From: a virus
Direction: 5' to 3' (one strand)
IMG/VR virus record: IMGVR_UViG_3300046692_000595
Coordinates: 1 to 34,122 of that record
DNA: 34,122 nucleotides
In this document: in pieces, positions 5,567-13,179 of the stretch
Layout of the letters: each line of letters opens with the position of its first letter
Numbering within the stretch: position 1 is the first letter of the stretch
Translations under genes and position numbers: made by a program
Notes under the pieces: generated by a model
The model's input: only the letters and a program-made list of their open reading frames with translations
What the model was told of the DNA's origin: nothing
The model's database searches: none

Positions 5567-8500
5567 GCGGCCAAGTTCCCCCATTGATAGCGCTTGACGC
5601 CGTTTTCATCAAACACCTTGCCGCCGTTGTTGTTGATCGTCTGGCGCGCACCGCCGCCCAGCGGGCTATTGAGTTCAAAATTGCCAGCCTTATCGATTCG
5701 CCACCCTTGAACTCCGGCGATGTAGTTGTCCGACTGGATGAAGAACCCAATCTTGGCGTTTCCGATGGAAGCGTCCGCGATAAACGCCGAGTTCATGAAC
5801 ACTTGGCCACCCTGAACCGCAAACGGCACCGAGATGGCGCCACCGGCGATGGTATTAACGATGGCGAATCGATCAGCTGCGACCAGAAACTGGCTTTGCA
5901 GGCCGGCGCCGGTATTTTCAATTCCAAGACCGATGCCGGCAGCGACGTACTGCCCGTTTGCAGTGATCTGCATCTTCACCGACCACATAGTGGTCAGCTT
6001 CCCATTGGTATCGGCGAACGCTGTCGAGGTTTCCTGAATGGCGGCGGTGTTCTCGCCGACTTTCACGTTCACCTGAGTGATCGCCTGCGCAGTGGCTTCC
6101 TTGTCCGTCGCTACCGTCTGACGCAGATCAGTGACATTGGCTTCGTTTTCACCAACTTTTACGTCGAGCGTTGTTATCTTCTGCGCGCTGGCGAGATTCT
6201 CCGAAGCTCTAACCTTTTCTTCCGTGGCAACCGCTGCAGTGGTGGACCAACCTTTCAGCGCATCCTCCAGTTCACCCTCCCCATCGTCATCACGGAAAGA
6301 GGCCCGCAGCGCCTGAAAGGCAGTTGACTGCGCCGTCACCGCGCCGTCGAGTTCGATGATCTCGGCAGTGTTGGTAGCCACCTGCTGCGCCAGGCCATTT
6401 GCGGTTTCTACCGTCTGCCCAACGTCGAGCCAGTAAGCGGGATTCGGCGGAGGCGTTTCTTTGGGTACTGGCCCGGTGGCTTGGTAGATCCGCTTGCCGA
6501 CGACCACAAGGTCGTATTCCTCGTAGATGTCGTCCGGGTTGTAAGTCTTTAGCCCGTCCAGTGCATCGATCTGCGCCTGAAGTCCGGGGATCTTGTCGAT
6601 CTCGTCGAGGATGTCCTGCCCTAACTCGGTACGGCCGATCTCGCCCGCGATCATTTCCAGAATCGCGGCAGCGTCAGAACTCGATTGCCCCTGCACACCG
6701 ATGCCGATCGGATACCAAGGCCCGATGTTGCCGATCTTGTCTACGATCCGTCCCCAGAAGTAGAACGTCACGCCGGCGCGCAGGCCGAGCATGGAGAAAT
6801 CGCTCTGCGGGTAAGCCAGGTCGGTCAGTTTGGTCGCGGCTTCCAGCACGGTCGTCGGACCGTGCCAGATCTCCGTGCGCTGGCTGTCCTCTGCACCTGG
6901 TGGGAAACCCCACTTCAGATAGATGCCGAACAGCAGCGGCGTGGCTGTCAGGTAGCTGAGCGCCGGTGGCAGACCCTGTTTGCCTTTAAGATTAGTCAGG
7001 ATCGAATTTCGCCAGATTGACGTGATGTCGAATGCGCTCACCGCGCGGACACGGGCCACATAGGCGCCAGCGTAGATCCCGACCACGTCGACGTTGGTCA
7101 TGCCGGTGCGCTGCAGCTTGATCCAGTTGCCGCTATCCTTGCGCCATTCGATGTCATATCCGACAGCACCATCCACGGCGGGCCAACTGATGGTCATCGT
7201 GGCCACGGCCAATCCTTGTACGACCGCCGAAGTTGAAACAACCGTGACGCTCGCCGGGGCAGGAACGACTGTAATAGGAATCACGCTGATCGGGCGCTCT
7301 TCAAGCCGAGCGCCAGTGTCGATGTAGGCAAACTTGCTCGGGTCGTATTGCAGCGCGCTGATTTCGAAGTCGCCCTCGGTGGTGCGTTTGGTGCGCAACA
7401 CGCGGTACAGCGGAATCGCGAGGTCATCGGCGTCGAGCGCCCATTGCAGTTGCGCGGTCGGCGGCTCGCTGTAGTTTGTGGTCACTGTCACAGCGCGCCC
7501 GTTGACGCTTTGCACCGTGCGGCCTTCGGCGCGCCCGCCCGGCAAGTTGATGATCAACCGGTCACCGGCCTTGGCCTGCGTATCACGGTCGAGCGTAACC
7601 ACGCGGCCAGAGGCGACCGAGATACGCCCGCCCACCTCGCGCCCAGCCAGCAGCGAATCCGCCACCGGAATGATGTGTCCTGGCAGAGGGATTACGCCTT
7701 CCATGCCGGTCTTGAACGACACGGTGCGATCTTGGTTGTTGCTGAGGATCGCCCACTTACCGCGCCGCTGCGCCTCAGATGCGCGAGTGCAGCCAATGGC
7801 GCTCAGCTCGGTCGGACGGTCGCCATAGCGGCGTTGCAGTTCGAGGTCGGCAAACGGAATGACATCAGTGTCGTAGTTGTTCGCCGGGTTGTCGTAGCTG
7901 ACCAATGCCCGGGTGTAACGGGTTTTAGCCGAAGCACTGCCGTAGGAGAACTTGCCGTCGATGACGTTCGCCCGAGTGAAGACGTAATCGAAGTCCTGCG
8001 CGCGCGGCATGTCCGCTTGCATCACCAGTTGCCCCTGCGCCCAGTAAGTCATGCCCCGATAGATGCCGGCGATATCGCGCAGCAATGACCAGGCGTCAGC
8101 CTTGCCCTGCAGGTTCATGTCGCAAAGAAAACGCGGCTCCAGTCCGCCCAACCCGTTCGGCACCATCTGGTCGCAATACTGGGCGATCCGGTAGAGCTCC
8201 CACTTGTCGACCATGAACGGCTTGATGCGCTTGCCTAGACCGAACATGTCGTTGGTGCACACGCCGTAGGTGATCCACGCCGGGTTATTGGTCCAGGCTG
8301 ATTTCATCGAGCCGTCCCACGTTCCGGTGTAGGAGCGCAGGATCGGGTCGTAATTGCTCGGCACCATCCAGCGCCGCGCCTTGCACTTCACAGTCACAGC
8401 CGGAATGTTGGTGAACTGCTCGGCGTCGAATTCAATGTAGAGCAGCGCGGTGTTCGGGTAGCGAAGCTTGGCGTCGATCACTTCGGTGTAACCTGCCACC

Positions 8501-9129
8501 AGCATGGTGTCAGCGATCTTGTTGCTGTTCTGGTTCGGCGTCAGGCGGCGCACTCGGATCTGCCAGCCAGTGGTTGCTTCGGGCAGATCGATACGGCGCG
8601 AGCGCTCATAGCGAGTGGTGGTCTTGCCGTCGACCGCGTCCACCAGCACCTGCTGATAGGCGCCGCCATCGGTGGCCACGTCAATGGCGTAGTCGATGCG
8701 ATACCCGCCGACGTTGCCTTCATCGTCAGCGCGCTGCAGGGCTGGCCATGCCAGACGCACGCGCACAGCCGAAAGCTGGGTGTTGGTGATGGAGCGCACC
8801 CACGCCGCATCGCTGCGCAGTTCGACATTCAGTGAAGTCTCGTTCTCCACGGAAGGGATGCCGGGGATGTACGTCTGGTTCACTGAGCCAGGGCGCCAAT
8901 CCCACTTCACACCGGGGAAGTTGTAGTTGCCGCTGGCATCGCGGATCGGCGTGTTGTCCAGGTAGATGTCGTATTCGGTCGGCACCGCGTCGAACTCGCC
9001 CTCGCCCACGGCGATGAGCAGCTTTGCCAAGTTGGTCGAGCGCAGGCTGTCGCTGGCTTCGACTGGCGACTTCGGCTTGCTGCTGCCGCCCTTCTCGCCG
9101 TGGATATCGATCTGTTCTGCTGCGCCCAT
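5563..9129 (-). CDS. Tail tip / central fibre host-specificity protein, lambda gpJ-like
   Basis: An 1188-residue homologue of lambda J. The N-terminal 600 residues contain the hub region, with characteristic stretches KLLIAVGEGEFDAVP, IYLDNTPI, NPAWITYGVCTND and PEFLCD-like PRFLCDMNLQG. Two fibronectin-III-like segments follow at about 610-720 and 725-815. A helical coiled-coil part rich in TAxAxTxxNV repeats spans about 910-1040. A beta-rich C-terminal domain of the DUF1983 type (MQITANGQYVAAGIGLGIEN onward) spans about 1048-1188. It should form the trimeric tip that contacts the host receptor; specificity usually resides in the C-terminal part. ATG 9129 has a strong GGAGGAAA site just after a terminator-like hairpin. 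The end overlaps the next gene by ATGA. Confidence 0.93.
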   Translation of the reverse strand: MGAAEQIDIHGEKGGSSKPKSPVEASDSLRSTNLAKLLIAVGEGEFDAVPTEYDIYLDNTPIRDASGNYNFPGVKWDWRPGSVNQTYIPGIPSVENETSLNVELRSDAAWVRSITNTQLSAVRVRLAWPALQRADDEGNVGGYRIDYAIDVATDGGAYQQVLVDAVDGKTTTRYERSRRIDLPEATTGWQIRVRRLTPNQNSNKIADTMLVAGYTEVIDAKLRYPNTALLYIEFDAEQFTNIPAVTVKCKARRWMVPSNYDPILRSYTGTWDGSMKSAWTNNPAWITYGVCTNDMFGLGKRIKPFMVDKWELYRIAQYCDQMVPNGLGGLEPRFLCDMNLQGKADAWSLLRDIAGIYRGMTYWAQGQLVMQADMPRAQDFDYVFTRANVIDGKFSYGSASAKTRYTRALVSYDNPANNYDTDVIPFADLELQRRYGDRPTELSAIGCTRASEAQRRGKWAILSNNQDRTVSFKTGMEGVIPLPGHIIPVADSLLAGREVGGRISVASGRVVTLDRDTQAKAGDRLIINLPGGRAEGRTVQSVNGRAVTVTTNYSEPPTAQLQWALDADDLAIPLYRVLRTKRTTEGDFEISALQYDPSKFAYIDTGARLEERPISVIPITVVPAPASVTVVSTSAVVQGLAVATMTISWPAVDGAVGYDIEWRKDSGNWIKLQRTGMTNVDVVGIYAGAYVARVRAVSAFDITSIWRNSILTNLKGKQGLPPALSYLTATPLLFGIYLKWGFPPGAEDSQRTEIWHGPTTVLEAATKLTDLAYPQSDFSMLGLRAGVTFYFWGRIVDKIGNIGPWYPIGIGVQGQSSSDAAAILEMIAGEIGRTELGQDILDEIDKIPGLQAQIDALDGLKTYNPDDIYEEYDLVVVGKRIYQATGPVPKETPPPNPAYWLDVGQTVETANGLAQQVATNTAEIIELDGAVTAQSTAFQALRASFRDDDGEGELEDALKGWSTTAAVATEEKVRASENLASAQKITTLDVKVGENEANVTDLRQTVATDKEATAQAITQVNVKVGENTAAIQETSTAFADTNGKLTTMWSVKMQITANGQYVAAGIGLGIENTGAGLQSQFLVAADRFAIVNTIAGGAISVPFAVQGGQVFMNSAFIADASIGNAKIGFFIQSDNYIAGVQGWRIDKAGNFELNSPLGGGARQTINNNGGKVFDENGVKRYQWGNLAA

Positions 9130-9143
9130 GCTTTCCTCCAGGC

Positions 9144-9169
9144 ATAAAAAAACCGCCTCGCGGGCGGTT
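9144..9169 (-). terminator. Hairpin with T-run between I and J
   Basis: Minus-strand arms AACCGCC and GGCGGTT (9151-9169) with a five-base loop, followed by a run of seven T and ATGCCTGGAGGAAA, which holds the J ribosome site. It is a strong intrinsic-terminator-like structure inside the late operon. Confidence 0.7.
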
Positions 9170-9187
9170 GGGGTTTTGCTGTACTGC

Positions 9188-9790
9188 TTACACTTTGTCT
9201 TCAGCCAGGATCGAGGCCGAGATGATCATCCCGCCCCACCGGCGTTCACCGATGCAGATCGGCACCGGGTTTCCGCTGGCGGTGGTGTTCTTGGCGCTGC
9301 CGAAGGCATAGGACGGGGAGTTTTCGGGGGATGCGCTTTGCTTCAGGCCTGAGGCTTGGGGGCTCAGCATTTGAATCACACCGCCCGCGACCAAGCCAAT
9401 ACCCGCGCCGATCAGCGGCGCCCCGAAGGGAGTTGTCGATAAAAACGTACCCGCAACAATCAGAACCGCACCGACAATGGTTTGAATCAACCCGGCTTTC
9501 TTGCTTCCGTGAATGACCGGCACGATTCGAATGTCAGTCGCCCCACCCAAGCCAAATTCCGTCTCGCCAACGTTCCTTCGATTGCGAAACACCGCGAAGC
9601 GCATACCCAGCCGATCAAGGCGCTGTATCTCCTCCTTGAATCCTTCAAGCGTCGCCTGCAACGCTCGGAATGCCTCCCAGGTCTGGCCAGAATCCAAGAC
9701 TCGACGATGAACTCTGCCAAACTTGGCCGCCAGAGACCCGGATAGCTTGATCGTGGTCATCGGCTGATAGTGAGCGGCGATCGACTGCAT
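9188..9790 (-). CDS. Tail assembly protein I, lambda gpI-like
   Basis: A 200-residue TapI-family protein located immediately before J as in lambda. The first 100 residues include the LSGSLAAKFGR and WEAFRALQATLEGF motifs of the N-terminal ubiquitin-like region. Residues about 120-155 form a hydrophobic glycine-rich hairpin (IVGAVLIVAGTFL and LIGAGIGLVAGGVIQML). The C-terminal part includes SYAFGSAKNTTASGNPVPICIGERRWGG. Lambda I assists assembly of the tail tip with J, L and K and is not in the mature virion. Start ATG 9790 has GGAGAAAG upstream after another hairpin/T-run junction. Confidence 0.9.
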   Translation of the reverse strand: MQSIAAHYQPMTTIKLSGSLAAKFGRVHRRVLDSGQTWEAFRALQATLEGFKEEIQRLDRLGMRFAVFRNRRNVGETEFGLGGATDIRIVPVIHGSKKAGLIQTIVGAVLIVAGTFLSTTPFGAPLIGAGIGLVAGGVIQMLSPQASGLKQSASPENSPSYAFGSAKNTTASGNPVPICIGERRWGGMIISASILAEDKV

Positions 9791-9803
9791 AACTTTCTCC
9801 AGG

Positions 9804-9827
9804 CATAAAAAAACCGCCCGAAGGCGG
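9804..9827 (-). terminator. Hairpin with T-run upstream of gene I
   Basis: Minus-strand arms CCGCC and GGCGG with a four-base UUCG loop (9814-9827), followed by seven T and ATGCCTGGAGAAAG. It closes the inserted lipoprotein/AbiTii segment and carries the ribosome site of gene I. A UUCG tetraloop makes the hairpin unusually stable. Confidence 0.7.
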
Positions 9828-9843
9828 CTGATTGCAAATTCAC

Positions 9844-10266
9844 TTACTGGTAATCGACGTAAGGGCCAATGATAAAGCCGCTCATGTCTCCACTGATTCG
9901 GTAGAGGCTTTCTTTGCCACTCTGCACATTGGCAGAGATCGTACGGATGGCTGCCCCGCCACAGAGCCCAGAGCCGGCAAGGCCTGCTCCGATACTTGGG
10001 TTGCCCGGCGGCAGGTAAAAGGAAGCGCGCTGTCCGGTTCCGATCTTTGCCGCCTTCCGGCCATCGACGTAAACCACGATGTCACAACCAGACCCAACCA
10101 TTCCCGAGTCCCGGACGACCGTCACCTTGCCGCTTTCGCCGCCCGGCTTATTTTGAAAGGCGTACAGCTCATCACGCGGCACCGGATCAGCCTGGCTAAC
10201 CGGAATTGCAGAAGAGGCACACCCCGCCAACAGCGCTACCGCCAGCGCTCCTACGATCAGTTTCAT
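9844..10266 (-). CDS. Prophage lipoprotein, possible exclusion factor
   Basis: A 140-residue protein with a lipoprotein signal: MKLIVGALAVALLAGC, lipobox LLAGC with Cys16, followed by ASSA (no Asp at +2, so outer-membrane sorting is expected). The mature part is glycine rich and beta-like, with VVYVDGRKAAKI and YLPPGNPSIGAGLAG segments reminiscent of small DUF2846-like lipoproteins. ATG 10266 has AGGAG eight bases upstream, preferred over ATG 10275. It lies between tail genes K and I, where lambda has nothing, together with an AbiTii gene. Phage lipoproteins at such sites often block superinfection or DNA injection; that role is inferred, not shown. Confidence 0.8.
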   Translation of the reverse strand: MKLIVGALAVALLAGCASSAIPVSQADPVPRDELYAFQNKPGGESGKVTVVRDSGMVGSGCDIVVYVDGRKAAKIGTGQRASFYLPPGNPSIGAGLAGSGLCGGAAIRTISANVQSGKESLYRISGDMSGFIIGPYVDYQ

Positions 10267-10352
10267 GCAGGTCACTCCTGTGAAAATTGATGCGATATAT
10301 CACTTGGGCAAAAATGCCCAACTTGTGCTGGGCTCCTAGCGATTCAGGATCA

Positions 10353-11219
10353 TCAATTCACCAGCGAATGAATTAACGGCGCAGCCGTCGCCAGTACATT
10401 ACCAGCGGCGCCTTCCAACACCCGCTGAATACTCAATGCTGTTTCCTTGATGATTGACGCTTTTGGTCGGGGGGACTCTGCTTGTGCCTCAAGAGTCTTG
10501 AGCTCTGCCGCGAGTTCAGCAGCTGAGCTCCCCTGAACCTCTTGGCGCTGAAGCGTCTCTTGAAGTAAAACTATCAACGAGTTAAGAGCCTCGGAGGGAT
10601 TACCCTGCACCATTTCTTGACTTGAGCCATTAGAACCTATCTGGATTTGAGATCCTGTCACATTGCCGAAATGATAGTGCTGCGCTGCCACAATATTTCG
10701 CTCCTCAATCGTAAAAGACAACCCTTCACCCAGCACGCCCTTCGATTCCAAATCCAGCGCCCACTGCAAAATGCGGCTACGCACCTGCTCGATCAGTCCG
10801 AAGAGCTGGGTTACCTGGGCTTCGACCGCCGGCCGGGTTTGGGGAGACATGCCGCTCCTGAGGGTTGCCTCTAACTTAGGCGGAAAGAACAACAACACAG
10901 AACCACCCTCAGCTACCAAGCGTTCAAGTTCAGGAATGGAAATGAAGATTGGCCGCTGAGAAAACATAGCATTCATAGCTGGATCGCGAACTTCAAGTGG
11001 CATCCACCCTCCAAGCTCGCTTTCACAAACCGGTACGCCTCGAACCTTTCGGTAGTCAGGTACGGGGCCAGCGTAACCGCTTAGCTCAGAGTTCAACCAA
11101 CTGACTAGATCAGGAAGGTTGAGTCTGCTCGCGGTCACCAGCGCTTGACGTAACAGACTTGCAACGGGCGTATCAGCTCTCATTGCATTGTTGACCAATT
11201 CCGTAACAAGAGCGGGCAC
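10353..11219 (-). CDS. AbiTii-domain protein, candidate abortive-infection factor
   Basis: A 288-residue protein. Residues 1-125 match the AbiTii domain pattern: helical VNNAMRADTPVASLLRQALVTASRL, then LPDLVSWLNSELSGY, PDYRKVRGVPV and a GGWMPLEV...DPAM...RPIFISIPELERL segment. A helix follows at 130-160, then the linker HYHFGNVTGSQIQIGSNGSSQ (182-201), a glycine/Ser motif I associate with AbiTii proteins, and a charged helical C-terminal region ending in a hydrophobic Ala/Leu stretch (267-287). There is no enzymatic motif. GTG 11219 is backed by a perfect AAGGAGG six bases upstream. It interrupts the K-I tail gene order. The AbiTii name is from abortive infection; its mechanism is unknown, and action here against competing phages is inferred. 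Confidence 0.82.
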   Translation of the reverse strand: MPALVTELVNNAMRADTPVASLLRQALVTASRLNLPDLVSWLNSELSGYAGPVPDYRKVRGVPVCESELGGWMPLEVRDPAMNAMFSQRPIFISIPELERLVAEGGSVLLFFPPKLEATLRSGMSPQTRPAVEAQVTQLFGLIEQVRSRILQWALDLESKGVLGEGLSFTIEERNIVAAQHYHFGNVTGSQIQIGSNGSSQEMVQGNPSEALNSLIVLLQETLQRQEVQGSSAAELAAELKTLEAQAESPRPKASIIKETALSIQRVLEGAAGNVLATAAPLIHSLVN

Positions 11220-11285
11220 TGAATGCCTCCTTAACTCACAAATTACATGGCGTACGAATTTCCGATTCGGCCATTTTGTATGTCT

Positions 11286-12080
11286 TTAGTCAATGGTAAC
11301 TCTGGCGGCACCTGCGTTATTTCGCTGTATCGCATTCCAATTCCTGAGAATTAGCCGGGTTCGATCTAGCCACGGCCCGCCGAAGACGATGATCTCGCTC
11401 GGACGGCCGTACAGGTGGTGCAATAGGAATGGGCCGGGGCCGAAGGTTGCCGCTTCCTCACCAGGTAGTGCCGGATCGGCGCCGAGGAATATCCCGGCGT
11501 GGTTTGGGTAAACGGTGCGCCCCACTTCCATCACGATCATGTCGCCGCGCTGCGGCTGGTCGACGCGGTAGAAGCCGGCGGACTCGTAGTTCGCCTCGTA
11601 CAGGCTGGTGTTGTCCTTGCTCTCCCACCAGCCATCGGCGCGCTTGAAGGCCTCGAACTCCAGACCCCACTCGCGCTTGTACCAGTCGGCGCAGACCTGC
11701 CAGCAGTCCCAGGCACCGTGCACAAAAGGCCGTTTCAATAGCGGCACCTCGCCGGACGGTATGACCGTTCGAAGATCGCCCTCGGGCCAGCTCAGGATGT
11801 GCCAAGGCAATGCGGTCGCTTCGCACATGGCGAGGTCACGTGGTGACGGCCTGCTGGTAGCGTCTGGATGCGAATGAACCACGCCGATCACTTCGCCAAC
11901 GTCTTCGGCCGCCGCGTACTCCTCCGGGTCGATTCGAAACTCTTCGTTGGGCTCGGTAGAGACGTTGGTGCAGGGAAAGTATTGTTGCTTGCGCCCGATC
12001 GCCAGCAACAGCCCGCAGCACTCTTTCGGGTACTCGGCTGCCGCGTGCGCCTGGATCGCGTTCAAGATGTGCTTTCGCAT
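11286..12080 (-). CDS. Tail tip assembly protein K: JAMM peptidase plus NlpC/P60
   Basis: A 264-residue homologue of lambda K with two enzyme-like domains. Residues 1-90 form an MPN/JAMM metalloprotease domain: E20 and the motif H69-x-H71-P with S79 and D82. Residues 120-264 form an NlpC/P60 cysteine peptidase domain with the WDCW motif (C126) and a likely catalytic His H194 in YPNHAGIF. In lambda, K is needed for tail tip assembly, and the peptidase domains may trim tip proteins or open peptidoglycan during entry. Start ATG 12080 lies one base after the L stop. All catalytic residues appear present, so both domains may be active. Confidence 0.9.
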   Translation of the reverse strand: MRKHILNAIQAHAAAEYPKECCGLLLAIGRKQQYFPCTNVSTEPNEEFRIDPEEYAAAEDVGEVIGVVHSHPDATSRPSPRDLAMCEATALPWHILSWPEGDLRTVIPSGEVPLLKRPFVHGAWDCWQVCADWYKREWGLEFEAFKRADGWWESKDNTSLYEANYESAGFYRVDQPQRGDMIVMEVGRTVYPNHAGIFLGADPALPGEEAATFGPGPFLLHHLYGRPSEIIVFGGPWLDRTRLILRNWNAIQRNNAGAARVTID

Positions 12081-12081
12081 G

Positions 12082-12831
12082 TCAGCTCCGCGCGATCAGG
12101 GAAACAGCCGGGAAGCCACCGTGTGGCAATGGATTGTTCTCACCGAAGCGAGGCATACAGCCCTTGCCCAGCGTGGCATCGCACTCGTCCAGTTCAGGGT
12201 TGTCGGTAACGACGCCATCCTTCGTAACGTACGGGCCGGTGTAGCCGCAGTTCGGTCCGCGATAACCGCCGGTGAGACACCAATGGCAAAGGGTTGTGGC
12301 CTGCCTCCCGATTGATTCATTACCCACATCGCCGGGGCTGGCCAACTCCCAGCTAACAGTCTCCCCGTCCTCGTTCATTTTCTGGTCGATGTACCAGACT
12401 TCGATCGTCTCTTGGGTCGGATCTGCCGTCGGATTGCCGACTGGAAAGTTCGTCGAGTCGAGGTAGGTGCCCAGGGTGTGTCGCATCGTCAGCTTGAACT
12501 CGAGCAGATCCTCGAACGCCAGACAGAGCGCAGTGATGCGCCCGTTGACGTTGCCAACCGAGAGCGTAGGGCGAACGGCAGTGCCGTCGCCGTTCGCCTC
12601 GATGCCGTCGATCTGCATGGGCCAGGCGCTGTACTCGTTGCCCTGCCAGTAGATAGCCTTCGCCGGCAGTTGGTCGGCATTGTCGCCGGCGGCGATCAGC
12701 TCGGCCGCCGTGTGCGGAATCGCGTGCCCGTGAAAGCGCAACACGTCCGCACCGTAGTCCGTACCGTCCAATTCAAAGAGCAGCACTTCGCTCCCAGGCT
12801 CAAGTATCTGGATGTCACTGATCAGCGGCAT
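12082..12831 (-). CDS. Minor tail protein L, Fe-S-type, lambda gpL-like
   Basis: A 249-residue tail tip protein. The N-terminal part is beta-rich (IQILEPGSEVLLFELDGTDYG). The C-terminal 70 residues carry a Cys set, C182, C185, C195, C217 and C225, in TLCHWCLTGGYRGPNCGYTG and ECDATLGKGCMPRFG. Lambda L is reported to bind a 4Fe-4S cluster through such C-terminal cysteines, so the same is expected here. Order M-L-K matches lambda. Start ATG 12831 is ten bases past the M stop. Confidence 0.9.
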   Translation of the reverse strand: MPLISDIQILEPGSEVLLFELDGTDYGADVLRFHGHAIPHTAAELIAAGDNADQLPAKAIYWQGNEYSAWPMQIDGIEANGDGTAVRPTLSVGNVNGRITALCLAFEDLLEFKLTMRHTLGTYLDSTNFPVGNPTADPTQETIEVWYIDQKMNEDGETVSWELASPGDVGNESIGRQATTLCHWCLTGGYRGPNCGYTGPYVTKDGVVTDNPELDECDATLGKGCMPRFGENNPLPHGGFPAVSLIARS

Positions 12832-12840
12832 GATTGCCCC

Positions 12841-13179
12841 TTATGGATGGAATGCACGCTCGAACGTGGCGGTGAGTTTGAAAACGCCGCCGCCCACCGG
12901 GGTGGGCACGGGGTTCTTGCAGGTAAACAGGCCAAGCTGGCCCAAAGGCGTCGTCCAAAGGAAGGCTTTTGCGCCGGCGTGCCGGTCGAGGAACGCCATG
13001 ATCTCCTGCACCTTGGCTTGGGAGCCGCTGTAGGTGATCGGGTAAGCGTCTTCCTTGTTGTTCGGCCCGTCGCCAACTTCCTGCTTGTAGCCGCCGCCAA
13101 ACTGCGAGGTGCGCACCCGATAGGTAATCTCGGGCGAGTCACCATGCTGAGTCGGCCAAGTAAATTTTTCGATGGCCAT
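12841..13179 (-). CDS. Minor tail protein M, lambda gpM-like
   Basis: A 112-residue tail tip protein. The recognisable features are FTWPTQHGDSPEITYRVRTSQFGGGYKQ near the N-terminus, AFLDRHAGAKAFLWTTPLG in the middle and a final TATFERAF strand, the style of the gpM / distal tail family. It joins the end of the tube to the tip complex. ATG 13179 overlaps the tape measure TGA by ATGA. Confidence 0.88.
   Translation of the reverse strand: MAIEKFTWPTQHGDSPEITYRVRTSQFGGGYKQEVGDGPNNKEDAYPITYSGSQAKVQEIMAFLDRHAGAKAFLWTTPLGQLGLFTCKNPVPTPVGGGVFKLTATFERAFHP

Noticed and set aside
11265-11293. Sigma-70 promoter for the AbiTii gene (TTGACT at 11288-11293)
   Set aside because: The -35 is good but at 17 bases spacing the -10 is CCGAAT, only three of six matches, and no better one fits. 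Not listed as a feature.
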